A DNA stretch of 21,914 nt from a virus: positions 1-21,914 of IMG/VR virus record IMGVR_UViG_3300029926_000042; one strand, 5' to 3'. The notes under the pieces are model-generated. The model did not search any database, was not told the origin of the DNA, and saw only the letters and a program-made list of their open reading frames with translations. This document shows, piece after piece, positions 16,048-21,914 of the stretch. The position numbers were made by a program, and so were the translations under genes. The number at the start of each line of letters is the position of its first letter. Position 1 is the stretch's first letter.

Positions 16048-18666
16048 ATGGGCAAAGCGACCATCTTAAACAATCTTGGCAGCGGAAAATATCTTGTTAG
16101 GCTTGATCTTGATACAACAGCAGCACAAGCGACACGACAGATAATTTTTGAGCGTATAAACATAGTTGAAACCGAAACGATTCCAGCGCTTGAGGCAGAC
16201 AGGGCGCAGGCACAAATAGATTTTTTGGCCGCACAGTCAGAGCTTGATGTTGTCATTCAAAGATTTAGTGATGGTGAAATTACTATAGAGGAACTATCCT
16301 CGGCGCACCAAATCTTTAGATTGGGCGCTGAAATTAGAAGAATACAAGCTGATGTGATTTTCAATCAAACCCAATTAGAGCTTGCCAGCCTTAATGAGGA
16401 ATTAAAAAAGTTAGACGCGCTTGTAGATAGTATTGTCTCGGAAGCATGGTGCGCTGACTATACAGAAAATTTGGAAGGTGAAGTAGGTACCATTGATATT
16501 GAGTCTGAGCTATTTGAAAATAACACTGTGCAAATTTCGGGCTCTGAAATAGTTGGCGGCCAAAAAAATCTTAAACCCGTTATTTTGCGGCCAGGATTTT
16601 TCGGCGATGCGAAATTTAATGCTAACCGTGACGGACAATTCTCACCTATTAATGCGGGTAGTGCGTCCGCTGCTTTTTATAACGCAGCACTATTGCCCGG
16701 CTTACAGAAATGGTACCCAGGGTCCCGTGTTGCAATGGTAGACAAGGTCAGCGATGAAACTCTGGACGTCACATTGAATGATGCGCACAGCAATTATCAA
16801 AACATCAACATCAATCAACAGACAACGTTCGAAGATGTTGAGGTTAAATATATGAGCTGCGGCTCTTCTGTATTCAGCGTAGGTGACACAGTTGTCGTCG
16901 AATTCATGTCCAGAAATATTGCAAACCCTGTTGTTATAGGGTTCGTTGACAATCCAAAATTATGTACAGCAGGGTTTGTTGCAATACCAGTTTCAGATTC
17001 TGCCCCTGGCGGATGGGGTCAGCCATTCGCGGATGACGGGGGAGTTGCCATTAACGCGCCATTAGGTACAGTAGGCGGGTCGCACAACCAAGTGATATTT
17101 AGAGCTAACCCTTCTGCCGTTTCCCGTGATCAAAATGTTAGTTTTGGTAGGCAGGCATGGGCTGTGAAAAACCAAGGTGATACATTATTAACAACCGATA
17201 CTAGTCGTATTTACCGACGCGGTGCGCAGTACGCAAGGCTTCCAGTAGGAGAAACTCTTCGTGGCGCAGCATTGACGCCCAGTCGGAAATATATAATTGC
17301 GGTGACAGCACGGGTATCGTCATTAACTGTTTGGCGCAAAATAAACAAGCTGGATTTGTCGCGCAGTATTTTTGATGCTATTACAGCGCCGGAAGGCTGG
17401 CATCAGGTTGATACGTTGAGTCTGCTACAAGATCAAATGAATTGGGGTGCAGACTGGCAAATCAATCAATCATGTTCCCGAGCAACAAGCCAGCAATCTT
17501 TCACACATCCAACATTACGCCCCGACTTCGTATTTAACCTAGGTCCCGAGGGCGATAATTTTCAACTGACTGCAAATTCTTTTGTGGGAACGTTTTTTTC
17601 AGAAAGCGTCGACCTGGTTTTTAATGGCATCGATAGTCTTAACACATCAGACGTATCTGCAAACTTATCGAAACAAGAAATAAACTACATTAATTTACAT
17701 ACGAATCAGCGCATCAATAATCAGTGTTTTTATACTGAAGGAAGAAATTCAGGCGGTGAATATGTTTTGCAGTCAAGGCATATCATGACTGGCCAACATC
17801 AAATCGGTGCAGCATTTGATGGTGATAGTAAAATCGTTGCTACTATTGAAGCATTAGGCGCAGGCCTCTTTATAGACATATTAAACGAAGCAGGGCCAAA
17901 TGGACTTCTTGCACAAGAGCGATTTGGATTACGCGATGAAGAGCTGACGGATTTTAGGAACGACAGTGTTGAGCTAGGCGTTGGCCTAAAAATAGGTTCA
18001 ACTCGATTTCCTTTTTTTACTTCAGGTCTTATTGACAACAGCTCTTGGGTTCGTGTTGGAACACTTTTTAATCCTGGCGAACCTGTTAGGAGCCGAACAA
18101 GAACAATAGAACAGTCGGAAATTATTTATTTAGACATCAGGTCACTAACAGTGGTGATACTAAGACAAAGAGAAACAACAACGGCCACTGGCGCAATAAT
18201 ATCAGGTATATCGAATGGAATGAAGACGCATTTGCTTGACCTTGAAGTTTATGTCGGTGGGTCAAAGATATTTTCTAAGAACCTAATTACCAACATAGTG
18301 GAGGATACTGTGTTCAGTGCGCAGCCGCCTACCGGTCCAAGCGCTGCTTGTAGAGCTATTTTGTCGCCCGGAGAAACATTCCCGTTAAACCCAGAAAGCT
18401 TTGATGTAAACATAGAAAACCGAACGTTTATTAAATATATTTTGCCATTCCATGGAAGCCTTAATGCACCAAAACTCACAGATACAGCAGGACTGACGCT
18501 ATCAGTCGATGGTCAATCTGATTTTAATGGAAACACCGTTTTATCGTTGTCGTATGCATATAACGATAACGAAAACGTCTTCAATTTCATGACGAGTGGT
18601 GACATTGTCCAAATCTTGCAAATTCAGGGCGATAACCCACGCTTGTTAAATATCGGAGTAATTTAA
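16048..18666 (+). CDS. large tail-tip protein with coiled coil and OB-like segment
   Basis: An 872-residue protein that closes the tail module. It begins with GKATILNNLGSGKYLVRLDLD, an OB-fold-like first strand pair. A long charged helical region follows at about residues 41-130 (EADRAQAQIDFLAAQSELD, IRRIQADVIFNQTQLELA) that looks like a helical hairpin or coiled coil. About residues 270-306 contain VGDTVVVEFMSRNIANPVVI and GFVDNPKLC, resembling the last strands of spike or hub OB domains. The rest is a long beta-rich region with no domain I recognise. It may be the central tip or spike protein in place of lambda gpJ, which I do not see here. Function beyond a tail-tip role is unassigned. Confidence 0.6.
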   Translation: MGKATILNNLGSGKYLVRLDLDTTAAQATRQIIFERINIVETETIPALEADRAQAQIDFLAAQSELDVVIQRFSDGEITIEELSSAHQIFRLGAEIRRIQADVIFNQTQLELASLNEELKKLDALVDSIVSEAWCADYTENLEGEVGTIDIESELFENNTVQISGSEIVGGQKNLKPVILRPGFFGDAKFNANRDGQFSPINAGSASAAFYNAALLPGLQKWYPGSRVAMVDKVSDETLDVTLNDAHSNYQNININQQTTFEDVEVKYMSCGSSVFSVGDTVVVEFMSRNIANPVVIGFVDNPKLCTAGFVAIPVSDSAPGGWGQPFADDGGVAINAPLGTVGGSHNQVIFRANPSAVSRDQNVSFGRQAWAVKNQGDTLLTTDTSRIYRRGAQYARLPVGETLRGAALTPSRKYIIAVTARVSSLTVWRKINKLDLSRSIFDAITAPEGWHQVDTLSLLQDQMNWGADWQINQSCSRATSQQSFTHPTLRPDFVFNLGPEGDNFQLTANSFVGTFFSESVDLVFNGIDSLNTSDVSANLSKQEINYINLHTNQRINNQCFYTEGRNSGGEYVLQSRHIMTGQHQIGAAFDGDSKIVATIEALGAGLFIDILNEAGPNGLLAQERFGLRDEELTDFRNDSVELGVGLKIGSTRFPFFTSGLIDNSSWVRVGTLFNPGEPVRSRTRTIEQSEIIYLDIRSLTVVILRQRETTTATGAIISGISNGMKTHLLDLEVYVGGSKIFSKNLITNIVEDTVFSAQPPTGPSAACRAILSPGETFPLNPESFDVNIENRTFIKYILPFHGSLNAPKLTDTAGLTLSVDGQSDFNGNTVLSLSYAYNDNENVFNFMTSGDIVQILQIQGDNPRLLNIGVI

Positions 18667-18882
18667 ACCATTGTCAAAGTTCGACCCTGCTTTTCGCTTT
18701 ATTCGGAAAATAAATTTCTAGTGGCGGAGCGTCTATCCACTGTTACGTTAGATTTAAGTGGTTACAACTGATGTAAACACATATTAGTTAATTTATTACG
18801 TACATCTAATTATGTTTTATAACTTAGTTAATAGCCCTACACTTCCTGAGTTTACACTCAAAAAAATTGGATTTTTATAGCT
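18667..18882. promoter_or_regulatory. AT-rich control gap between tail and lysis genes
   Basis: This 216-base gap is the longest in the window, while its neighbours are packed end to end. It has no reading frame of note and is very AT-rich from about 18750 on. An inverted repeat, AGTGG at about 18720 and CCACT at about 18736, could be a weak hairpin. Further on is the tight palindrome described separately. TATAAC near 18820 could be a -10 element, but I see no convincing -35 at the right distance. A separate promoter for the lysis and accessory cluster is plausible. Confidence 0.4.
18847..18860. repeat. short palindrome upstream of the lysin gene
   Basis: TGAGT and ACTCA form perfect 5-base arms around TTAC, ending 22 bases before the lysin ATG at 18883. 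It is followed by seven A residues, so it is not a + strand terminator. It could be a protein binding site or a small mRNA hairpin near the start; chance is also possible. Confidence 0.35.
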
Positions 18883-19386
18883 ATGAATTATCAAGCCATT
18901 GCGGTAAAGCAATATCGCGATTATATCGTCGAGCCGGTGCTGAAGGAGTTAAACATGCATAGCGAATCGGCTGTGCGTTTAGTGCTCGGCACCGCAGCGC
19001 AAGAATCAAAGTTTGATTTTGTCAAACAAATAGGCGGAGGCCCGGCGCTTGGTTTATATCAAATGGAGCCTGCGACACACGATGACATTTGGCAAAACTA
19101 CCTGGCTTATAAGCAAAAATTACGCGATAAAATGCTCTACGGAATCGGTGCAATTTGGCACAACGATATGCCGCGGCATCATTTGCTGATCGGCAACGCG
19201 TTTTATGCGACAGCAATGTGCAGATTGCATTATCGACGAGTAAAAGCTTGGCTGCCGCAAAAAGACAATATCGAGCAGTTGGCAATGTACTGGAAACGGC
19301 ACTACAACACGCGACTGGGCAAAGGCACAATCGACGAATTTGTACATTCGTATTACACAATAATTGGAGAAAACCATGCACAATAA
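18883..19386 (+). CDS. transglycosylase-like lysin
   Basis: A 167-residue protein that probably cleaves peptidoglycan at lysis. It shows the hallmarks of a lytic transglycosylase core: AAQESKFDF (about residues 38-46) with the presumed catalytic Glu in the ES motif, then GGGPALGLYQMEPATHDDIW, equal to the G-x-x-G-L-x-Q block. No signal peptide or membrane segment is visible at its N-terminus, so it would need a holin or another export route. The start at 18883 has no clear ribosome binding site, but residues 14-30 (DYIVEPVLKELNMHSES) look like part of the domain. A second in-frame ATG at 18955 has a much better site. It begins the second + strand cluster. Confidence 0.75.
   Translation: MNYQAIAVKQYRDYIVEPVLKELNMHSESAVRLVLGTAAQESKFDFVKQIGGGPALGLYQMEPATHDDIWQNYLAYKQKLRDKMLYGIGAIWHNDMPRHHLLIGNAFYATAMCRLHYRRVKAWLPQKDNIEQLAMYWKRHYNTRLGKGTIDEFVHSYYTIIGENHAQ
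18943..18957 (+). promoter_or_regulatory. strong internal ribosome binding site in the lysin gene
   Basis: AAGGAG at 18943-18948 lies 6 bases before the in-frame ATG at 18955 (residue 25 of the lysin). The upstream ATG at 18883 has no such site. The gene may thus start at 18955 (143 residues), or two products may be made. Confidence 0.5.
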
Positions 19387-19492
19387 ACTCATCGATGCCG
19401 GCACACTTGACGTTGATGATGTGCTAACAGTTGTTAGTGTGCTTGATTTCATTATACAAACAGCGATGCCGCTGGCAGAGCGGCAGCGATGA
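19376..19492 (+). CDS. 38-residue overlapping protein of unknown function
   Basis: An ATG at 19376 with GGAG 7-10 bases upstream opens a 38-codon frame that ends in TGA at 19490-19492. It overlaps the lysin stop by 11 bases and the hydrolase ATG by 4 (ATGA), a typical sign of translational coupling. The peptide has an acidic start (LIDAGTLDVDD) and a hydrophobic middle (VLTVVSVLDFIIQTAMPL) that may be membrane-associated, although one Asp interrupts it. I do not recognise it. Its coupling and ribosome binding site make it a likely real gene; a small lysis helper is one possibility. Confidence 0.55.
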   Translation: MHNKLIDAGTLDVDDVLTVVSVLDFIIQTAMPLAERQR

Positions 19493-20106
19493 CCGTCTAT
19501 TTGCTGCACGGCTTTAACGTGCGCAAGCCCGAGAATACTGTCGGCAATTGCGCGCCAGCGATTTATGAGATGGGCCACACGCCGCAGATTATCAATTATG
19601 GCCATGTTGGCTTGATTAATCTACGTCCGATCAACGAAACCGTTGCTCGATTGCTTGGCTCAATAATCAAGCCTGGCGATGCCCTAATTACACACAGCAA
19701 CGGTGCTGCTATTGCTTATCAAGCTGCGCGCGAGTTTGGCTTGCAAGGCTTGAGCGCTTTAATGATGCTCAATCCTGCGCTTGACCAAAGCATTGTTTTC
19801 CCGCGCGATACAGCGAGCCGTATCGTCGTTGCTTACAATCCTACCGACACACCTGCGTTAGCTAGCAAGCTGTGGCGCTGGGGCGCTTATCTCTCGCCGC
19901 TGCGGCTTAAGTATGGACGACATCTTTGGGGTGCGGCGGGGCGGTTTGGTTTTGACAAACAATCGCGTTACGATGCACACATCAATATGTGCGTTGGGCC
20001 GCACGCGGTTAAAGGTCACGGAGGACAATTTAAAACACGCGAGCTAGCAAGCTATTGGACGCATAGACTGATGGCGGCTGCCGAGCTGCCGCGCATAGAA
20101 GGCTGA
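19489..20106 (+). CDS. alpha/beta hydrolase-fold protein
   Basis: A 205-residue protein with the plan of an alpha/beta hydrolase. LLHGFN at 5-10 carries the usual oxyanion-side HG motif after the first strand. THSNGAAIAY at about 68-77 is the nucleophile elbow, with Ser70 in the form H-S-N-G rather than the common G-x-S-x-G. ALMMLNPAL follows as the next strand, and VVAYNPTDTPA (Asp120) could give the acid. His177 in KGHGG near the end is the likely catalytic base. There is no signal peptide. It lies between lysin and holin-like genes, so an esterase role on lipids or cell-wall components at lysis is possible, but the substrate is unknown. Confidence 0.7.
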   Translation: MTVYLLHGFNVRKPENTVGNCAPAIYEMGHTPQIINYGHVGLINLRPINETVARLLGSIIKPGDALITHSNGAAIAYQAAREFGLQGLSALMMLNPALDQSIVFPRDTASRIVVAYNPTDTPALASKLWRWGAYLSPLRLKYGRHLWGAAGRFGFDKQSRYDAHINMCVGPHAVKGHGGQFKTRELASYWTHRLMAAAELPRIEG

Positions 20107-20107
20107 C

Positions 20108-20518
20108 ATGAAAACCTATCTAAAGTTATTATTATTTGCGCTGTCAGTCTGCATAATTGCCTTTCCCAGTTACGCTAAACGCCAACATCCCGAGCGCTGG
20201 TATCAAGACAAACACTGCAAAGGCATTGTCGAATACCGTTTGCCTGATGCGACCCGCGTCGACTGCATGGTAGGTGGCTATGCAGTCGAATATGATTTCG
20301 CAAGCAAATGGGCTGAGAGCATCGGCCAATCTATTTATTACGCGACAGTTACAGGCCGCAAGCCAGGGGTAGTGTTAATAGTAGAGTCTCCCCGCGACTG
20401 CAGGCACATACTAAAAATAAGACTGGCTATAAAATCGTATTGGATACCCATCGATATACAGCTTATCTCGCCGGTCGGCGAGAATGGAATTAAAACAATA
20501 TCGTGCAAAGTGGACTAA
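20108..20518 (+). CDS. secreted protein with possible PD-(D/E)XK-like fold
   Basis: A 136-residue protein with a clear signal peptide: MKTYLK, a hydrophobic core LLLFALSVCIIAF and a cleavage motif SYA after residue 23. The mature part has GIVEYRLPDATRVDC, GGYAVEYDFASKWAESIGQS and IYYATVTGRKPGVVLIVES. The order Glu42, Asp52, Glu61-x-Asp63, Lys67 and Gln74-x3-Tyr78 resembles the Asp, Glu-x-Lys and Gln-x3-Tyr signature of PD-(D/E)XK nucleases with a shifted lysine. Such small exported proteins are common in proteobacteria, but I know of no proven function. Four cysteines (37, 53, 98, about 133) may form disulfides in the periplasm. It starts 1 base after the hydrolase stop. Confidence 0.6.
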   Translation: MKTYLKLLLFALSVCIIAFPSYAKRQHPERWYQDKHCKGIVEYRLPDATRVDCMVGGYAVEYDFASKWAESIGQSIYYATVTGRKPGVVLIVESPRDCRHILKIRLAIKSYWIPIDIQLISPVGENGIKTISCKVD

Positions 20519-20524
20519 CCGAAT

Positions 20525-20794
20525 ATGCAGCTCAGCAAAGACGACATAAAAAACGCCATCAACGAAGTGCTGACCGAGCGCGATAGAATAGATGCAATAA
20601 GCCATGCCGACCATCATCAGTTTATCGCTATTTTAATGAGCGAAAGAAAGCTGGCGATTGAGCGTAACGAAGCAATAAAAAAGAAAGTTTACGGTTGGGG
20701 CATAATCAGTGCTATTGGTGGTTTTCTGGGTTTGCTGGGTACGCTAGCTTGGCACGCCGCAGAAAATTATTTCAAGGCTGTGTCTGGCGGCTAG
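20525..20794 (+). CDS. holin-like small membrane protein
   Basis: An 89-residue protein with a charged, probably helical N-terminal part (about 1-52, many Asp, Glu, Lys and Arg) and one C-terminal hydrophobic segment GIISAIGGFLGLLGTLAWHA at about residues 59-78. Small phage proteins with this plan are often found in lysis cassettes and are annotated as holins or holin partners. Only one membrane segment is visible, so pore formation is uncertain. It starts 6 bases after the exported protein. Its last 23 bases overlap the end of the helix-turn-helix gene on the opposite strand. Confidence 0.6.
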   Translation: MQLSKDDIKNAINEVLTERDRIDAISHADHHQFIAILMSERKLAIERNEAIKKKVYGWGIISAIGGFLGLLGTLAWHAAENYFKAVSGG

Positions 20795-20969
20795 CTTTTT
20801 CTGCTGTCAGCACTCTGCGCGCGCTATACAGCTTATTATCGACAACAATAAAGTCTTTGTTTAGCCATTGCGTCACTTGCGGCGGCGCAATGTTGTTAGC
20901 GTTAGCAAAGGCACGTTGCATTCCGCTGTAATATTTGTCGATATAATTTTTTAGTGTTATTGCTTGCAT
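20772..20969 (-). CDS. 65-residue helix-turn-helix protein, Aca-like candidate
   Basis: The start is the ATG at 20969-20967, one base after the stop of the AcrVA2-like gene (TAA-C-ATG), so the two are almost certainly cotranscribed and coupled. An in-frame upstream start at 21005 would overlap that gene by 35 bases and adds nothing domain-like. Residues 15-38 (SGMQRAFANANNIAPPQVTQ and on to WLNK) form a Cro/YdaS-type helix-turn-helix. This is followed by DFIVVDNKLYSARRVL, as often seen in small phage Cro-like proteins. In many acr operons a small HTH protein (Aca) encoded after acr represses the promoter; this one has that position. Its operator would lie upstream of the acr gene, beyond the window. 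A Cro-like regulator of another promoter is the alternative. Confidence 0.7.
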   Translation of the reverse strand: MQAITLKNYIDKYYSGMQRAFANANNIAPPQVTQWLNKDFIVVDNKLYSARRVLTAEKASRQTQP

Positions 20970-20970
20970 G

Positions 20971-21914
20971 TTATTGCTCTGTATTGTTGTCTGATGCAAC
21001 CGCAATCGGCGGCAGCCATTTTACAGTTAGTTTTTTATCATCACCCGCTCCCACCCAAAAGCTATGCCAGTGCGCGCGCCGAATGTGAGGTGCTTTTTTA
21101 CCTGATCCGCCGCCGGCGGCGGCGCGTATTCTGTCGCCGGTTTGTTTGCACAAATCCCAGTATCTTGGCTTGGCCGCAGGGAACAATCTCCAGCCTTTTT
21201 TTGTACGCTTCGGCTGTGGAAATGATGGCTTTTGATTGCCGTTATATTCAACGCCGTCACTGCACACATACAGTAGTAGTGATATCAAAGAATAAACCGA
21301 TTCGCTCATTTGCATAACAAGATCGTCTGATTTGTTAAATGCAACTCCCACTTTTTCTGCTTTTTTTACCGTCTCACTTAGTGATCTATCGATAGCTTCT
21401 GTTATTGTCCATGCGCCCAAGTGCAACACAAAAGGTATCAGTTGATCATCAGTATCGAGCAATAAGCGCAGCTCGTGACGCTCTGTATTAACGTCATACT
21501 CTAAGTGCGCAAAAAACCCAGCTAAGTTGTGAGTCATCCAGCGCATTTTTGGCGTCTCAATATAGAGGCACCATTCTGGCATCCGATAAATCACATCAGT
21601 TGGTATAGCGCCGCGCGGCACGGTCTCGATAAGAGATTGATAAACTGTCTCATCAAAGCGGTATATTGATTGCGTATAGCGCCAAGCACCGAGCGCTGCG
21701 AGCTTTGCGACATCAGCAATGTATAGTTGACTGATCTCATTAACTTGCAGCTCAGAGCTAACGACAGCATACCAACCGGACATCGGACAAAAACACCAAT
21801 CCGGCCAATTTGGTATATCTGTGCCCCGGTCTCTGCGCAGCTCATCGAGCTGCGACCAGGCATTAGGATAGTCGTCTTTGATTGAGTGCAAAAAAGTAAG
21901 AGGGCGCGGTATGC
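20971..21914 (-). CDS. AcrVA2-like anti-CRISPR homologue, start outside the window
   Basis: The frame runs leftward and stays open to the edge, with 306 residues from a TTG at 21891 and seven more codons beyond it; the true start is probably outside. The known AcrVA2 has 322 residues. Shared features, recalled from the Moraxella AcrVA2 sequence, are GAWRYTQSIYRFDE (residues 69-81 from the TTG), MPEWCLYIE (104-112), and the C-terminal APHIRRAHWHSFWVGAG followed by VKWLP. AcrVA2 protects phages from type V-A CRISPR by causing loss of cas12a mRNA as Cas12a is made, and homologues occur on many mobile elements. Between domains is a Gly-rich linker (AAAGGGSGKK). It is transcribed against the lysis cluster, with the HTH gene directly behind it. 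Whether it acts on Cas12a is unknown. Confidence 0.75.
   Translation of the reverse strand, partial: IPRPLTFLHSIKDDYPNAWSQLDELRRDRGTDIPNWPDWCFCPMSGWYAVVSSELQVNEISQLYIADVAKLAALGAWRYTQSIYRFDETVYQSLIETVPRGAIPTDVIYRMPEWCLYIETPKMRWMTHNLAGFFAHLEYDVNTERHELRLLLDTDDQLIPFVLHLGAWTITEAIDRSLSETVKKAEKVGVAFNKSDDLVMQMSESVYSLISLLLYVCSDGVEYNGNQKPSFPQPKRTKKGWRLFPAAKPRYWDLCKQTGDRIRAAAGGGSGKKAPHIRRAHWHSFWVGAGDDKKLTVKWLPPIAVASDNNTEQ
21107..21122. repeat. 16-base perfect GC palindrome in the AcrVA2-like gene
   Basis: CCGCCGCC and GGCGGCGG are exact reverse complements with no spacer. The stretch encodes the Ala/Gly linker just before the conserved C-terminal block. Its composition stands out from the AT-richer surroundings and may arise simply from Ala and Gly codons. 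Confidence 0.5.

Noticed and set aside
18820-18882. Sigma-70 promoter with TATAAC as -10
   Set aside because: No acceptable -35 hexamer at 16-18 bases; in such AT-rich DNA a chance match is likely.
20759-20804. Inverted repeat GCAGAAAA / TTTTCTGC around the end of the holin-like gene as a terminator
   Set aside because: The arms are separated by 30 bases and are AT-rich, and the T-run is inside the arm rather than after it. Too weak to call.
20964-21317. 117-codon open frame on the + strand at the right end
   Set aside because: It lies entirely opposite the AcrVA2-like gene, which has clear family motifs, and its own peptide has none.

Overview
The window is the late (structural) half of a lambda-type siphophage genome or prophage, followed by a lysis/accessory segment. 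The host is most likely a Gram-negative gammaproteobacterium. The terminase, portal and head-completion genes are of the lambda gpA/gpB/gpW kind, the lysis genes suit a Gram-negative envelope, and base composition is moderate. I cannot name the genus. No integrase, repressor, attachment site, tRNA, CRISPR array or insertion sequence is visible, so prophage versus free phage is undecided.

Layout. Bases 1-143 are a leader with no gene I can support. Bases 144-6648 are the packaging and head module: small and large terminase, gpW-like joiner, portal, a ClpP-like protease fused to the major capsid protein, and a DUF2190-like decoration protein. Bases 6648-9824 are the connector and tail-tube module: head-tail joiner, gpZ-like protein, tail terminator candidate, small DUF7210-like protein, major tail protein candidate, and a gpG-like tail assembly chaperone with a gpT-like extension reachable by a -1 frameshift. 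Bases 9824-18666 hold the tape measure and an unusual tail tip made of two paralogous LamG proteins around a small tail protein, then an 872-residue protein with a long coiled coil. Genes in these modules overlap or lie a few bases apart, which fits one long late transcript on the + strand.

After a 216-base AT-rich gap (18667-18882) comes a second + strand cluster: a transglycosylase-like lysin, a 38-residue protein, an alpha/beta hydrolase, a secreted protein with a possible degenerate PD-(D/E)XK nuclease fold, and a holin-like membrane protein. Facing it on the - strand at the right edge is a two-gene unit. The first gene is a homologue of AcrVA2, the anti-CRISPR that lowers Cas12a expression. 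One base after it is a 65-residue helix-turn-helix protein. This acr-HTH arrangement resembles known acr-aca operons and is the most interesting part of the window. The AcrVA2-like reading frame stays open to the window edge, so its start is probably missing.
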